The notes beneath the pieces were generated by a model. It did no database searches. It was not told the origin of the DNA and saw only the letters and a list, made by a program, of their open reading frames with translations. A stretch of DNA of 46,485 nt from an uncultured Hyphomicrobiales bacterium. GTDB lineage: Bacteria > Pseudomonadota > Alphaproteobacteria > Rhizobiales > Beijerinckiaceae. The position numbers were made by a program, and so were the translations under genes. The DNA lies in contig CAIZGR010000252.1 in the NCBI GenBank assembly GCA_903932535.1, positions 1 through 46,485 of the forward strand. The letters run 5' to 3'. This document shows positions 35,243-44,444 of this stretch, piece by piece (position 1 is the first letter of the stretch; each line of letters opens with the position of its first letter).

Positions 35243-38119
35243 ATGATGGACAAATCGTTTGACGCTTCCGCGGTCGAGGCCCGCGTTTCCGCCCTTTGGG
35301 AAGAAACCGGAGCGTTCCGGGCCGGCAGGCCCGAGCGCGCCGGCGCCGAGCCCTTCTGCATGGTCATTCCGCCGCCCAACGTCACCGGCAACCTGCACAT
35401 GGGCCACGCGCTCAACAATACGCTCCAGGATATCCTCTGCCGCTACCGCCGGATGAACGGCCGCGACGTGCTCTGGCAGCCGGGCACGGACCACGCCGGA
35501 ATCGCCACGCAAATGGTGGTCGAGCGGAAGCTCGCGGAGAGCCGGCAGCCAGACCGCCGCACGCTTGGCCGCGAAGCCTTTCTCGAGCGGGTGTGGGCCT
35601 GGAAGGCGGAGTCGGGCGGCGCGATCGTGCAGCAGCTCAAGCGCCTCGGCGCCTCGTGCGACTGGAGCCGCGAGCGGTTCACCCTCGACGAGGGCCTTTC
35701 GCGCGCGGTCGCCAAGGTGTTCGTCCAGCTCTACCGCGACGGGCTCGTCTACAAGGACAAGCGGCTCGTCAACTGGGACCCGAGGTTCCAGACGGCGATT
35801 TCCGATCTCGAAGTGGTGCAGGTCGAGTGCAAGGGCTCGTTCAAATGGTCGCGCGACGGCGGCGAGCCGCTGAACGCCGCGGCGCTCGCGAAGGCGCTCG
35901 CGAAGAACCCCAACGGCCATCTCTACTATTTCGAGTATCCCGTGGTCGACGATGCGGGCGAAGAGACCGGGGAGAAAGTCACGGTCGCCACGACCCGTCC
36001 CGAGACCATGCTCGGCGACACCGCGGTCGCCGTGCACCCGGAGGACGAACGCTACCGCAGCCTCGTCGGGCGGCAGGTGCGGCTGCCGCTGGTCGGCCGG
36101 CTGATCGCGATTGTCGCCGACGAATATTCCGACCCTGAAAAGGGCACCGGCGCGGTCAAGATCACCCCGGCGCATGACTTCAACGACTTCGAGGTCGGCA
36201 AGCGCCACGAGGCGGAGGGCGCGCGGCAGATCAACGTCCTCGATTCGGAGGCGCGCGTCTTCCTCAAGGACAACCTCGCCTTCTTCGAGGGGCTCGAGAG
36301 CGACCACGACCACGCCCGCCTGATCGCCGCGGTCGAGGGGACGGATCGATTCGTGGCGCGCCAGCGCATTGTCGAGATGATGGCGCTGATCGGCCTTCTC
36401 GCCAAGATCGAGCCGAATGCGCACATGGTTCCGCACGGCGACCGCTCGAACGTCGTCATCGAGCCGTGGCTCACCGACCAGTGGTACGTCGATGCCAAGA
36501 CGCTGGCTCAGCCGGCGCTCGCGGCGGTGCGGGAGGGACGGACCCAGTTCGTGCCCAAGAACTGGGAGAAGACCTATTTCGAATGGCTGGAGAACATCCA
36601 GCCGTGGTGCGTGTCCCGTCAGCTCTGGTGGGGCCATCAGATCCCGGCATGGTATTCGCCCTGGGGCGGCTGCTATGTCGAAGAGACCGACGAAGCCGCC
36701 TTCGCCGCCGCGCTCGCCGACGGGGTGGAGCGGGGCGCGCTGACCGAGGCCGAAGCGGAGGCGCTGGCGCGCGATCCGGCTCGGCTCGCTGCGACGTTCA
36801 AACGCGACGAGGACGTGCTCGACACCTGGTTCTCTTCGGCGCTGTGGCCGTTCTCGACTCTGGGCTGGCCGGACGAGACGCCCGAGGTCAAACGCTACTA
36901 TCCCACCGACGTGCTGGTCACCGGATTCGACATCATCTTCTTCTGGGTCGCCCGGATGATGATGATGGGCCTGCACTTCCAGAAGGAGATCCCGTTCCGC
37001 GACGTCTACATCCATGCCCTCGTCCGTGACGAGAAGGGCGCCAAGATGTCGAAGTCGAAGGGCAACGTGATCGACCCGATCGACCTGATCGACCGTTTCG
37101 GCGCGGACGCCCTCCGCTTCACGCTCTCGGCGATGGCGGCGCAGGGGCGGGACATCAAGCTCTCGGAATCGCGCGTCGAAGGCTACCGGAACTTCGCCAC
37201 CAAGATCTGGAACGCCTCCCGATTCGCCGAGATGAACGGCTGCGCCCGCGTCGCGGGCTTCGATCCGTCCTCGGCGCGCGCGCCGCTCAACCGCTGGATT
37301 CTGGGCGAAGCGGCGAAGGCCGCCGCGGAGACGGCGGGCGCGATCGAATCCTACCGGTTCAACGACGCCGCCAACGCCGTCTATCGCTTCGTCTGGAGCG
37401 TCTTCTGCGACTGGCATCTGGAGCTCGCCAAGCCCGTTCTCCAGGGCCCCGGGGACGAGGCCGCCAAAGCCGAGACCCAGGCGACGATCGCGCACGTTCT
37501 CGACACGATCTACGCGCTCCTGCATCCCTTCATGCCGTTCCTCACCGAGGAATTGTGGGCGATCAAGGGCGCGTCCGGAACCCCGCGCGAAGGCCCGCTG
37601 GCGCTCGGTCCCTGGCCGAATCAGGGCGAGGTCGTCGATGAAGCGATCGAGGCGGAAATCGGCTGGGTGGTCGACCTGATCGGCGAGATCCGGTCGGTGA
37701 AGTCGGAAATGGGCGTGCCGCCTTCGACTTCGATGTCGCTGATTCTCGTTTCGCCGAGCGAACGGGCCAAGCGAAGCGCGGCCGTCTGGAGCGAGAGCGT
37801 CAAACGGCTCGCTCGGGTCGAATCGGTCGAGGAGGCCGCCGTCGCGCCCCCCGGGTCGGTGCTGCTGGTGGTGCGCGGCGAGGTCGTCGCCCTGCCGCTC
37901 GCCGGCGTGGTCGACCTGGCCGCCGAACGCGCGCGGCTGGACAAGGAGATCGCCAAGGTCGAGCTCGAGATCGCCAAGGTCGTCGCCAAGCTCGGAAACG
38001 GCGATTTCCTGGCGCGCGCGCCCGACGAGGTCGTCGCCGAGCACGAGGAGCGGCGCGAGGCGTTCGAGGAGCGGCTCGCCAAGCTCACCCACGCGCGCGA
38101 GCGCCTCGAGGGCGTGTAG
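35243..38119 (+). CDS. valS: Valyl-tRNA synthetase
   Basis: The 958-residue class I aminoacyl-tRNA synthetase charges tRNA-Val. The HIGH-type motif is HMGH (residues 52-55) after PPPNVTGNL; the CP1 editing domain (about 190-430) includes TVATTRPETMLGDTAV; KMSKS is at residues 601-605 in GAKMSKSKGNVIDP. An anticodon-binding helical domain follows, and the C-terminal coiled coil (about 880-950, AAERARLDKEIAKVELEIAK) is typical of ValS. The first codons are ATG-ATG; either may be used. The long antisense frame over the same DNA is a shadow. Confidence 0.97.
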   Translation: MMDKSFDASAVEARVSALWEETGAFRAGRPERAGAEPFCMVIPPPNVTGNLHMGHALNNTLQDILCRYRRMNGRDVLWQPGTDHAGIATQMVVERKLAESRQPDRRTLGREAFLERVWAWKAESGGAIVQQLKRLGASCDWSRERFTLDEGLSRAVAKVFVQLYRDGLVYKDKRLVNWDPRFQTAISDLEVVQVECKGSFKWSRDGGEPLNAAALAKALAKNPNGHLYYFEYPVVDDAGEETGEKVTVATTRPETMLGDTAVAVHPEDERYRSLVGRQVRLPLVGRLIAIVADEYSDPEKGTGAVKITPAHDFNDFEVGKRHEAEGARQINVLDSEARVFLKDNLAFFEGLESDHDHARLIAAVEGTDRFVARQRIVEMMALIGLLAKIEPNAHMVPHGDRSNVVIEPWLTDQWYVDAKTLAQPALAAVREGRTQFVPKNWEKTYFEWLENIQPWCVSRQLWWGHQIPAWYSPWGGCYVEETDEAAFAAALADGVERGALTEAEAEALARDPARLAATFKRDEDVLDTWFSSALWPFSTLGWPDETPEVKRYYPTDVLVTGFDIIFFWVARMMMMGLHFQKEIPFRDVYIHALVRDEKGAKMSKSKGNVIDPIDLIDRFGADALRFTLSAMAAQGRDIKLSESRVEGYRNFATKIWNASRFAEMNGCARVAGFDPSSARAPLNRWILGEAAKAAAETAGAIESYRFNDAANAVYRFVWSVFCDWHLELAKPVLQGPGDEAAKAETQATIAHVLDTIYALLHPFMPFLTEELWAIKGASGTPREGPLALGPWPNQGEVVDEAIEAEIGWVVDLIGEIRSVKSEMGVPPSTSMSLILVSPSERAKRSAAVWSESVKRLARVESVEEAAVAPPGSVLLVVRGEVVALPLAGVVDLAAERARLDKEIAKVELEIAKVVAKLGNGDFLARAPDEVVAEHEERREAFEERLAKLTHARERLEGV

Positions 38120-38162
38120 AGGCGGGACGCGCCGAGGGGGGATCGCGCGGCGGACCCTCGTC

Positions 38163-38182
38163 CGGCCGGCTTTCGCCGGCCG
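38163..38182. terminator. GC-rich hairpin after valS
   Basis: cggccggc-tttc-gccggccg is a perfect 8-bp stem with a 4-base loop, 44 bp after the valS stop. No T-run follows. It is the likely end of the valS transcript or the first element of the structured region described next. Confidence 0.5.
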
Positions 38183-38195
38183 CCGTCTCCCGCGA

Positions 38196-38321
38196 GCGGC
38201 AGCGGGCCGCGGCCGAAAGCCGCAGGGTCCGCGCCCCGCTGCCGCAGCCCTGTTTCCCGCGCTTTCGTGGCCCGCCAGCCAAGGAGATGTGGCTTCTCGG
38301 CAACAGCCTTATTGCATCTCC
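38196..38321 (+). ncRNA. Candidate structured RNA between valS and the exoR-like gene
   Basis: Nested complementarity occurs in this gap. gcggcagcggg (38196-38206) pairs perfectly with cccgctgccgc (38235-38245), with an inner gcggc-cgaaa-gccgc. ggagatg (38283-38289) pairs with catctcc (38315-38321), with an inner ggct...agcc. The 3' arm ends about 140 bp before the exoR-like start. It could be a leader or a small RNA; I match it to no known riboswitch, and the high GC content makes some stems likely by chance. Confidence 0.3.
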
Positions 38322-38462
38322 CGCGCGACGGGATTCCGACCGGGACGCGCCGCGTTTGCGCCATAAACGACTTGCAGTTTCTGACCTCGAGTTTAAAGTT
38401 ATCGCCCGTTCTCAGCCTCCTCCAGCGAGGATGCGGCGCGGCGGTTTGGCGGGTCGGGATCT

Positions 38463-39449
38463 ATGCGCGTTGACGCGTGTATCGAGGCGGGGGGTTACGC
38501 CAGGCAAAACCGGCGCGATGGCGCGGTTCTGGCGGCGTTTGTATTTTTTCTCGTGGTTTCGCCCACGCTCGGCTTCGACGGCGCGACCACCAGTCCGCCG
38601 GCGAAGATTTCGGCGAAAAACTACGCCAGCGCGGAGCAGGCGCTGCGGGCCGGGCTCGACGATCTCAACGCCGGCAACGCCGCTTCGTGCGTCGACGCGC
38701 TTACGTACGCGGCCGCAAGCGGCCAGCCGGTCGCGCGCTGGAAGCTCGGCGAGATGTACGCCGACGGCGTGGGCGTCCCCCGCGACGACGTGAAGGCGTA
38801 CCATTACTTCAACCAGCTCGTTCAGGACTACGACGAGGACGCGCTGGAGCCGCGCAATCGCGGCGCGGTTTCGAGCGCTTTTGTCGCCGTCGGCGTCTAC
38901 AGCCTGACCGGGATTCCCAACAGCGACATCCGTTCCGACCCCGAGCGGGCGCGGGAGCTGTTCCAGTACGCCGCCTCCACGTTCGGCGATCCGGACGCCC
39001 AGTACAATCTCGCGCACATGTACATCGTCGGGGCGGGGGGCCTCGCGAGGGACAAGCTCGTCGCGGTGCGCTGGCTGATGCTGGCCTCCGGCAAGGGACA
39101 CCGGCCGTCCGAGGCCTTGCTGGGACACCTGCTGTTTTCCGGCGATGGCGTGCTGCCGCAGCGGGCGAAGGGGCTCATGTGGCTGAGCATCGCCAACACC
39201 GGCGCCGAAGGCCCGAAGGACGAGTGGATCCACGAGCTTTACCGGCGCGATCTCGCCGCGGCGAGCCCGCAGGATCAGGAGACGGCGGCGGCGATGCTCG
39301 ACGAGCGCGCCAAGGGGCCGCCGCTTCCGACGGTCATCTCGCGCAAGATCGTCGAGACGCTGCAGATGCTGCGGCCGTTCGGCGTTCCCGTGATGGCGGC
39401 GGCGCCTTCACAGCCGCCTCCGCCGTCATCGCCTGCGCCCGCCGATTGA
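38463..39449 (+). CDS. Sel1-repeat protein, ExoR-like
   Basis: The 328-residue protein has a hydrophobic N-terminal segment that looks like a signal peptide (GAVLAAFVFFLVVSPTLGF). Sel1/TPR-like repeats follow: ARWKLGEMYADGVGVPRDD, then ARELFQYAASTFGDPDAQY with NLAHMYIVGAG, and RPSEALLGHLLFSGDGV with KGLMWLSIA. The arrangement matches ExoR of rhizobia, a periplasmic protein that holds back the ExoS/ChvI two-component system controlling exopolysaccharide and motility. The tail is Pro-rich and longer than in Rhizobium. The ExoR role is inferred; exoS/chvI are not here. ATG 38463 is the first in frame and a later start is possible. Confidence 0.78.
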   Translation: MRVDACIEAGGYARQNRRDGAVLAAFVFFLVVSPTLGFDGATTSPPAKISAKNYASAEQALRAGLDDLNAGNAASCVDALTYAAASGQPVARWKLGEMYADGVGVPRDDVKAYHYFNQLVQDYDEDALEPRNRGAVSSAFVAVGVYSLTGIPNSDIRSDPERARELFQYAASTFGDPDAQYNLAHMYIVGAGGLARDKLVAVRWLMLASGKGHRPSEALLGHLLFSGDGVLPQRAKGLMWLSIANTGAEGPKDEWIHELYRRDLAAASPQDQETAAAMLDERAKGPPLPTVISRKIVETLQMLRPFGVPVMAAAPSQPPPPSSPAPAD

Positions 39450-39540
39450 ACAGGCGCCCGTCGGCCGGGTTGCGGCCTGGGAGCGGGCGGGTGTAAGGCG
39501 CGACGCGCGGGCATGTCGGTCCGCATGAGGCCCCCGCACG

Positions 39541-39684
39541 GTGTTCTTGCGAGCGTTCATCGATCGGCAGTTGGCGGCCTCCTGGGCGGGGCCTGCGCTG
39601 ATCTGTCTTGCGCTGTTCGTCGTGCTGTTCGCGCTCGCAGGCCAGACGGTCAACGCGCCCTTCCTTTACGCCCCGCCGCGATGA
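39541..39684 (+). CDS. Possible 47-residue single-span membrane peptide
   Basis: A GTG-initiated frame encodes 47 residues: FLRAFIDRQLAASW, then one strong hydrophobic stretch (GPALICLALFVVLFALAGQ) and a short tail ending YAPPR. Its TGA overlaps the ATG of the acyltransferase gene (ATGA at 39681-39684), the pattern of a coupled gene pair. No ribosome site is obvious and an in-frame stop lies shortly upstream, so a chance frame is possible. No family is recognised. Confidence 0.3.
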   Translation: MFLRAFIDRQLAASWAGPALICLALFVVLFALAGQTVNAPFLYAPPR

Positions 39685-42107
39685 AGCGCAGCGCCTCGCT
39701 GGATTTTCTCCGCGGCGCAGCGGCCTTCGCGGTCGCTGTTCCGCATTACCTGACCGCCGATGCGCCGTTCCGTCCCGGGGTCGAGGCGGTCGCCGTCTCG
39801 GCCGTGGAGGTGTTCTTCGTCCTCAGCGGCTTCGTGCTCGCGCCGCAGATCGTCGACTGGGTCGTCGGGCGGCCCTGGCGCAACCTCGGCGTTTTCCTGG
39901 CGCGGCGATGGATGCGGACGATCCCGCCCTATGTCGCGGCGCTCGCCGTCGTGGCGCTGATGACCGGCAATCTCTTCACCGCCGACACGCTGCGCTACCT
40001 CTTTTACGTCGAGAACCTGTTTCGCTCCGCCAACGCGGTCGACTTCTATCCGGTGGCCTGGAGCCTCGCGGTGGAGGAGTGGTTCTATGTTCTGTTCGCG
40101 CCGCTCCTGTTCCTCCTCGCCCGCGCGCTCGGCCGAAGCGACCGGCGGCTGGATGTCGCGTTCGCCGCGCTGTTCATCCTCGCCTTCGCCGCTTTGCGGA
40201 CCTTCGGCGCCCCGTCGGACTGGGACCTGAACGTGCGGCGGGTCACGGTCTTCCGCATCGATTCGATCGTCTGGGGTTTCCTGCTCTACCTCCTGCTCGA
40301 GCGGCGCCCGCTCTTCGGGCTGAAGACCGTCGCGGGCAGGCGGGCGCTCGTCGCGCTCGGCGCGGCGCTCGTCCTCGCCGCCGCGCTCGAATACGGGGCG
40401 GCGATGCTGGCGCTCGAGGGCGTCCGGAGCGCTCAGCTCGCCTTTCCCTGGGCCTCGGCCCTCTTCGGCGTCGCGGCGGTCGGCTTCTTTCGCGAGGCCG
40501 GCGGGTTGCTCGAGGGACCCCGCCTCGCGGCGCTCGGCTTCTATTTCGGCCGCATCTCGTACTCGGCCTATCTCTTCCACATCGCCCTGGCGATGGCGTT
40601 GAAGCCGCTGATCGGGGGCTGGCCGCTCGGCGTTCAACTGGCGCTCTACGTCGCCGCCATCTGCGCCGTCTCGACCCTGTTCTGGCGCGGCTTCGAGCGG
40701 CCGATCCTGGCGGCGCGGCCGGATTACCGCCCGCGCCCGCGTTCCCCCGTCGCCTTCGAGGCGGGTGCGCCGCCGCGCGCGCCGACCCGCGGCTGGAGGC
40801 TCGCGACCATCGCGCTCGGCCTCGCCTTCGCCGCCGCAGCGACCGGGACGCGCAACGCCTTCATGGCGAACGAGCCCTGGCTCTTCTATCCGGCGCTGAT
40901 CGGGACGGCCGTCCTCGCGCTCGCGCTCGCCGAGCGCGCCGGGCGGTCTGCGGCGGCCTTGGGGATCGCCGCGCGGGCCTTGCTCCTGTTCGCGCTCGCT
41001 CTGCCCGCAGCCGACGCCCTTTATCGGTCCGCGACCGGCGTGCCGATCGCCGGCTCGGTCGCCAATCCGACCTATTCCTATCGCGCCGCGCGGGAGAATC
41101 CGGCCGCCTTCGCCATGTGGTGGTTCTACTACCTCGAGGAATGGATCCGCGACGACGGGATTCGCGGGGCGATCGAGATGCCGGACCCGCAAAAGAAGCT
41201 CCCGTTCGTGCTGGTCCCGGGGAGTTCGGGCCGGATGTTCGATGCGACCATCCGCATCAATGCGGCCGGTTTCCGCGGTCCCGAGATCGCGCCGGTGAAG
41301 GGCGACCGCTTCCGCGTCGTGGCGCTCGGCGAATCGCAGACTTTCGGCCCGACGCTCAGGGAGGGCGAGAAGCCGTGGCCGGAGCGGCTGCAGGACCTCT
41401 TCGCCCACGCCGCCTGCAACCGGCCGGTCGAAGTGATCAACGCCGGCACGGAGGCCTATACGCTGGAGGACAATCTCGAGCGGATGCGCCGCGACGTGCT
41501 GCCGCTGAAACCCGACCTCGTGCTTTCGAGCCACGGCATGAACGGCCTGCTGGCGCTGGGCTTGCGGCAGGAGGCCGAGCCGAGCGAGCCGGGCGTGCGC
41601 CCGCGCGCCTCGGCGCTGCTCGGCCGCGCCGTGCTGACGATCGAGCGCGCGCTCCACGACTGGCGGACCCGCAACGTCGTGCCTGCGCCTCGGCCGCCGC
41701 CGCTCTCCGACGCCGCCCTGATGACCAGCCGCTACGCCGGCGCCTACCGCAAGCTGCTTCAGCTCGGCCGCGACGCCGGCGCGCCCGTCGTGCTCGCGAC
41801 CTCGAGCCTCGCGGTCGACGCGGCCTCGCCGCGCGCAGTGAAGGATTTCTATGGCGCGGTGTTCAAGCCGATCGACGACATCGTCGCCGCCAACGCCGCC
41901 CACAACCGGATGGTGCGGCTCATCGGACGCGAGGAGAACGCGCCCGTGGTCGAAGCGATCGCCGGTCTCGACGGCGACTGGGACGACGACCTCTACCTCG
42001 ACATCGTCCACTTCACCGAACGCGGCAACGCGCGCGTCGCCGAGGCGATGTTCGAGCAGCTCGGGCCGATCTTGGCCGAGCACGGGGTGAGCTGCGCCAT
42101 TCGGTGA
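39681..42107 (+). CDS. Acyltransferase-3 membrane protein fused to an SGNH hydrolase domain
   Basis: The 808-residue protein has two parts. Residues 1 to about 360 form an acyltransferase-3 domain with about ten membrane helices: SASLDFLRGAAAFAVAVPHY (with the conserved R and H), VFFVLSGFVLAP, ARRWMRTIPPY and YPVAWSLAVEEWFYVLF. More helices follow to about 470. The C-terminal 330 residues are SGNH-like: block I VALGESQTFGP with the Ser nucleophile and block V DIVHFTERGN with an Asp/His pair. Such fusions O-acetylate or otherwise acylate surface glycans, with the SGNH domain outside the membrane. ATG 39681 is followed at once by the domain. The acceptor is unknown. Confidence 0.85.
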   Translation: MKRSASLDFLRGAAAFAVAVPHYLTADAPFRPGVEAVAVSAVEVFFVLSGFVLAPQIVDWVVGRPWRNLGVFLARRWMRTIPPYVAALAVVALMTGNLFTADTLRYLFYVENLFRSANAVDFYPVAWSLAVEEWFYVLFAPLLFLLARALGRSDRRLDVAFAALFILAFAALRTFGAPSDWDLNVRRVTVFRIDSIVWGFLLYLLLERRPLFGLKTVAGRRALVALGAALVLAAALEYGAAMLALEGVRSAQLAFPWASALFGVAAVGFFREAGGLLEGPRLAALGFYFGRISYSAYLFHIALAMALKPLIGGWPLGVQLALYVAAICAVSTLFWRGFERPILAARPDYRPRPRSPVAFEAGAPPRAPTRGWRLATIALGLAFAAAATGTRNAFMANEPWLFYPALIGTAVLALALAERAGRSAAALGIAARALLLFALALPAADALYRSATGVPIAGSVANPTYSYRAARENPAAFAMWWFYYLEEWIRDDGIRGAIEMPDPQKKLPFVLVPGSSGRMFDATIRINAAGFRGPEIAPVKGDRFRVVALGESQTFGPTLREGEKPWPERLQDLFAHAACNRPVEVINAGTEAYTLEDNLERMRRDVLPLKPDLVLSSHGMNGLLALGLRQEAEPSEPGVRPRASALLGRAVLTIERALHDWRTRNVVPAPRPPPLSDAALMTSRYAGAYRKLLQLGRDAGAPVVLATSSLAVDAASPRAVKDFYGAVFKPIDDIVAANAAHNRMVRLIGREENAPVVEAIAGLDGDWDDDLYLDIVHFTERGNARVAEAMFEQLGPILAEHGVSCAIR

Positions 42108-42138
42108 CGCCGCAATTCGGTCCGGCGTGAAACCGAAG

Positions 42139-43128
42139 TCAGAACATCGGCGTCACGATGCGCACCCGCCGGCGCCCGCCGTCCGGAGCGTCCTCGTCCA
42201 CCACCTGTCCCTGCTTCAGACCGAAATGCGAGCCCGCTCTTGCGTCGTCGTCCTTGATGCCCGACGTTTCGCGGCTGATCGTCGCGGTGGCGGCTCTCAG
42301 CTTCGTGTCGACGCCATCGGCGTCGAGCCCGAGGTCGGGGGCATCCGCGTTCGCAGGCGCCTCGTCGTCGGGACTTGCGCTCTTCGCGGCCGCCGGCTTC
42401 TCGACGGGGTCCGGCTTCGGCCGCGACATCCTCGCGGACGCCTCGGCGGTCACGACGATCTCATGCGACCGGTGGCCGAATCGCGCCTCCGCCGCGGCGA
42501 GCGCGTCCGCCCAGCTTTGTCCGGGCCGCCGGCAGGAGCAGGTCGTTTCGTAGGCCTGCTGGAACTCGAGCGCTTTCGGAAGGGCGGTGTAGGCGGACCC
42601 GGTCGGGGAGACCGCCTGGTCGACCGTTCCGCCGAACGGCATGACGTAGAGCGCGACCGCGGCGTTCGGGCACAGCGCTTGGCAGATCTCCTCCAGCGAC
42701 GCGCCGCTCGCGCCCGAATACGGCAACGGAAAGAAGCTGCCGTCGCAGGTCAGCACGCAGACGAAGACGGACCCGCCGGGTGAGCCTCCGCCTCTTGCGC
42801 CGCTTTCGTGGCCCGCCGCCGCGGCCCGCCGCCGCGATGGCGAATCGGACGATCCGCGCCGCTCCCCGTTGCGTTGAACGCGCTCGGCCGGAGCCGGGGC
42901 GGGGGCGGCGAAGGGATTGGGGAAGCTGAACGGCCCGATGTGGATGGCGGTGTCCGGGCATCGGCTGCAACCGGCGGCTTGCGCGCGGGCCGGGCCGCCG
43001 ATCGCAGCGGCGCCGAGGAGCGCGACGGCCAGCGTCGCGCAGGCGGGACGCGACCGAAGGGCGGACCGGCCGGCAGGGCGGGAAGCCGGCCGATCGCGGA
43101 CACGAAGAGAACGTTGGACGCAGAACAT
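42139..43128 (-). CDS. DUF2865-like secreted protein
   Basis: About 329 residues from ATG 43128. A signal peptide-like stretch CATLAVALLGAAAIGGPARA is followed by a CSRCPDT Cys pair. The central conserved part reads SVFVCVLTCDGSFFPLPY, then EEICQALCPNAAVALYVMPF and a later ETTCSCRRPGQSWADAL; six or more Cys suggest disulfides in the periplasm. The pattern matches DUF2865 proteins of Rhizobiales, whose role is unknown. The C-terminal 110 residues are charged and low-complexity. An in-frame ATG at 43158 is an alternative start. It converges with the acyltransferase gene, leaving 31 bp. Confidence 0.7.
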   Translation of the reverse strand: MFCVQRSLRVRDRPASRPAGRSALRSRPACATLAVALLGAAAIGGPARAQAAGCSRCPDTAIHIGPFSFPNPFAAPAPAPAERVQRNGERRGSSDSPSRRRAAAAGHESGARGGGSPGGSVFVCVLTCDGSFFPLPYSGASGASLEEICQALCPNAAVALYVMPFGGTVDQAVSPTGSAYTALPKALEFQQAYETTCSCRRPGQSWADALAAAEARFGHRSHEIVVTAEASARMSRPKPDPVEKPAAAKSASPDDEAPANADAPDLGLDADGVDTKLRAATATISRETSGIKDDDARAGSHFGLKQGQVVDEDAPDGGRRRVRIVTPMF

Positions 43129-43312
43129 GGGTTCTTTCGGACTGGGTCCACCGGACATAACTCTTGCGCATATCAGGGTTGCGTCTCGAGCGTAAGCGTT
43201 CGTGAAGGCCCGGACGTTCCGCCGGTTGGCTGGTCCTCGCCAAATTCGCGCAAAGAGCACACGGATGATGGCGCGCAATCGAGTGTATGCTTGTTCTCTC
43301 GAGCAGCCCTCC

Positions 43313-44067
43313 ATGCCCTCGTCGAACGCCGTCCCGGTCCCATCGCGGCGGGGTGTCTTTCAAAATCTCGCGTTCTCCGTCATCCTGGTCGCGAGCGTCG
43401 GCATCGCCATGTTCGACACGGCGACGAGCTGGCTGATGACGGGGCTCGATCCCGATCCGGCGATAGTCTCGGCGGTTCAGGTCGCGACCATGGCGCCGAT
43501 GTTTCTCCTGACGATTCCCGCCGGCGCGCTCGCCGATGTCGAGCGATGACCGTCGGCAGCGCGCTGTGGGGCGAGATCGCGAGCCACGCGGGGCTGCCCT
43601 TCGCGCTGAACGCCGCGGCGGTCGGATTGGCCGGGACGTTCCGCCGGAAGCTCGAGACCGGGGCGGCGCTCGACCTCGCGCCCTCGATGCCCCGGCGCGC
43701 GCCCGCCGTCGTGCAGAAGCTCGACGGCGACGCCGGCCCGATCCTCGTCGTCAGCGAGTACCGAATCGATCCGAAAGACGCCCCGGCGTTCCTGGCGGTC
43801 ATGCGGGAGATCGGGCGCGAGCGGATGCGCGACGGCGCCTACGCGCGGAATCTGTTCCACGACCCCGACGACACGGGCCTTGTGATCGAAACCCGGCTCG
43901 TCCATTCGCTGCTCGAGCTCGAGCACCGGGCCGGGCGGGAGACGAAAGCCGACGAATGGATGGAGCGGCGGGCGCAGGGATTTCTGCAAGCGCTGGAGAA
44001 AGCGAGGTATTTCGTCGCCGCCGGGCGGCCTCGCCATCCGTGGCGGGGAGGACGGCCGGCGTCATGA
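43313..44067 (+). pseudogene. MFS exporter (TMEM/DHA3-like, pfam MFS_3 type) with a large internal deletion
   Basis: Two pieces of one gene are joined out of frame. Piece 1 (43313-43549) encodes GVFQNLAFSVILVASVGIAM, then TATSWLMTGLDPDPAIVS and FLLTIPAGALADVE, the first two helices. Piece 2 (from about 43546, frame 1) encodes MTVGSALWGEIASHAGLPF, the last helix, and the soluble tail LDLAPSMP, VSEYRIDPKDAPAFLAVMRE and YARNLFHDPDD with SLLELEHRAG. Intact relatives are over 500 residues, so roughly 300 codons are missing and the junction (gtcgagcgatgacc) breaks the frame. It cannot make a working transporter. Confidence 0.75.
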
Positions 44068-44444
44068 GACGGCCGCGCAGTCCGGGACGGAAGAGGGCGA
44101 CGACGAAACCGGCATGGCGCTAGGGGATGCGCTCTCCGTCCACGCCTCAAAGGGGGAAGCGGGCCATGGGCGGTGCGATCTCGTCGTCAGAACCCGGATA
44201 ACATTGTTGCATGATATTCACAATGGCGATGACTTGGCGCTCGGCCGCGCTTCCGGTCACCATTGCGTGCCCTGGCGCCGGTGGCCGCCCTGCCAAAGGT
44301 TGCGCGCCGGGAGCGACGCTGGGCGGATGTTCTTGCTTTGTTCGAAGCGCGGCGCTATCCTGCCTTCATGATGGAGCGGAAAAAATTGCGCGGAGCGGTC
44401 GAACAGCAATTATTCGGCGCTACTCGTCTCTATCTTATTCGCGC
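44068..44444. other. Intergenic stretch with no supported gene
   Basis: Between the MFS remnant and the chimeric ORF I find only short frames without recognisable families. One inverted repeat cattgt...acaatg (about 44202-44225) lies in a locally AT-richer patch. The last part may hold the outer end of the IS1595-type element. Confidence 0.5.
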
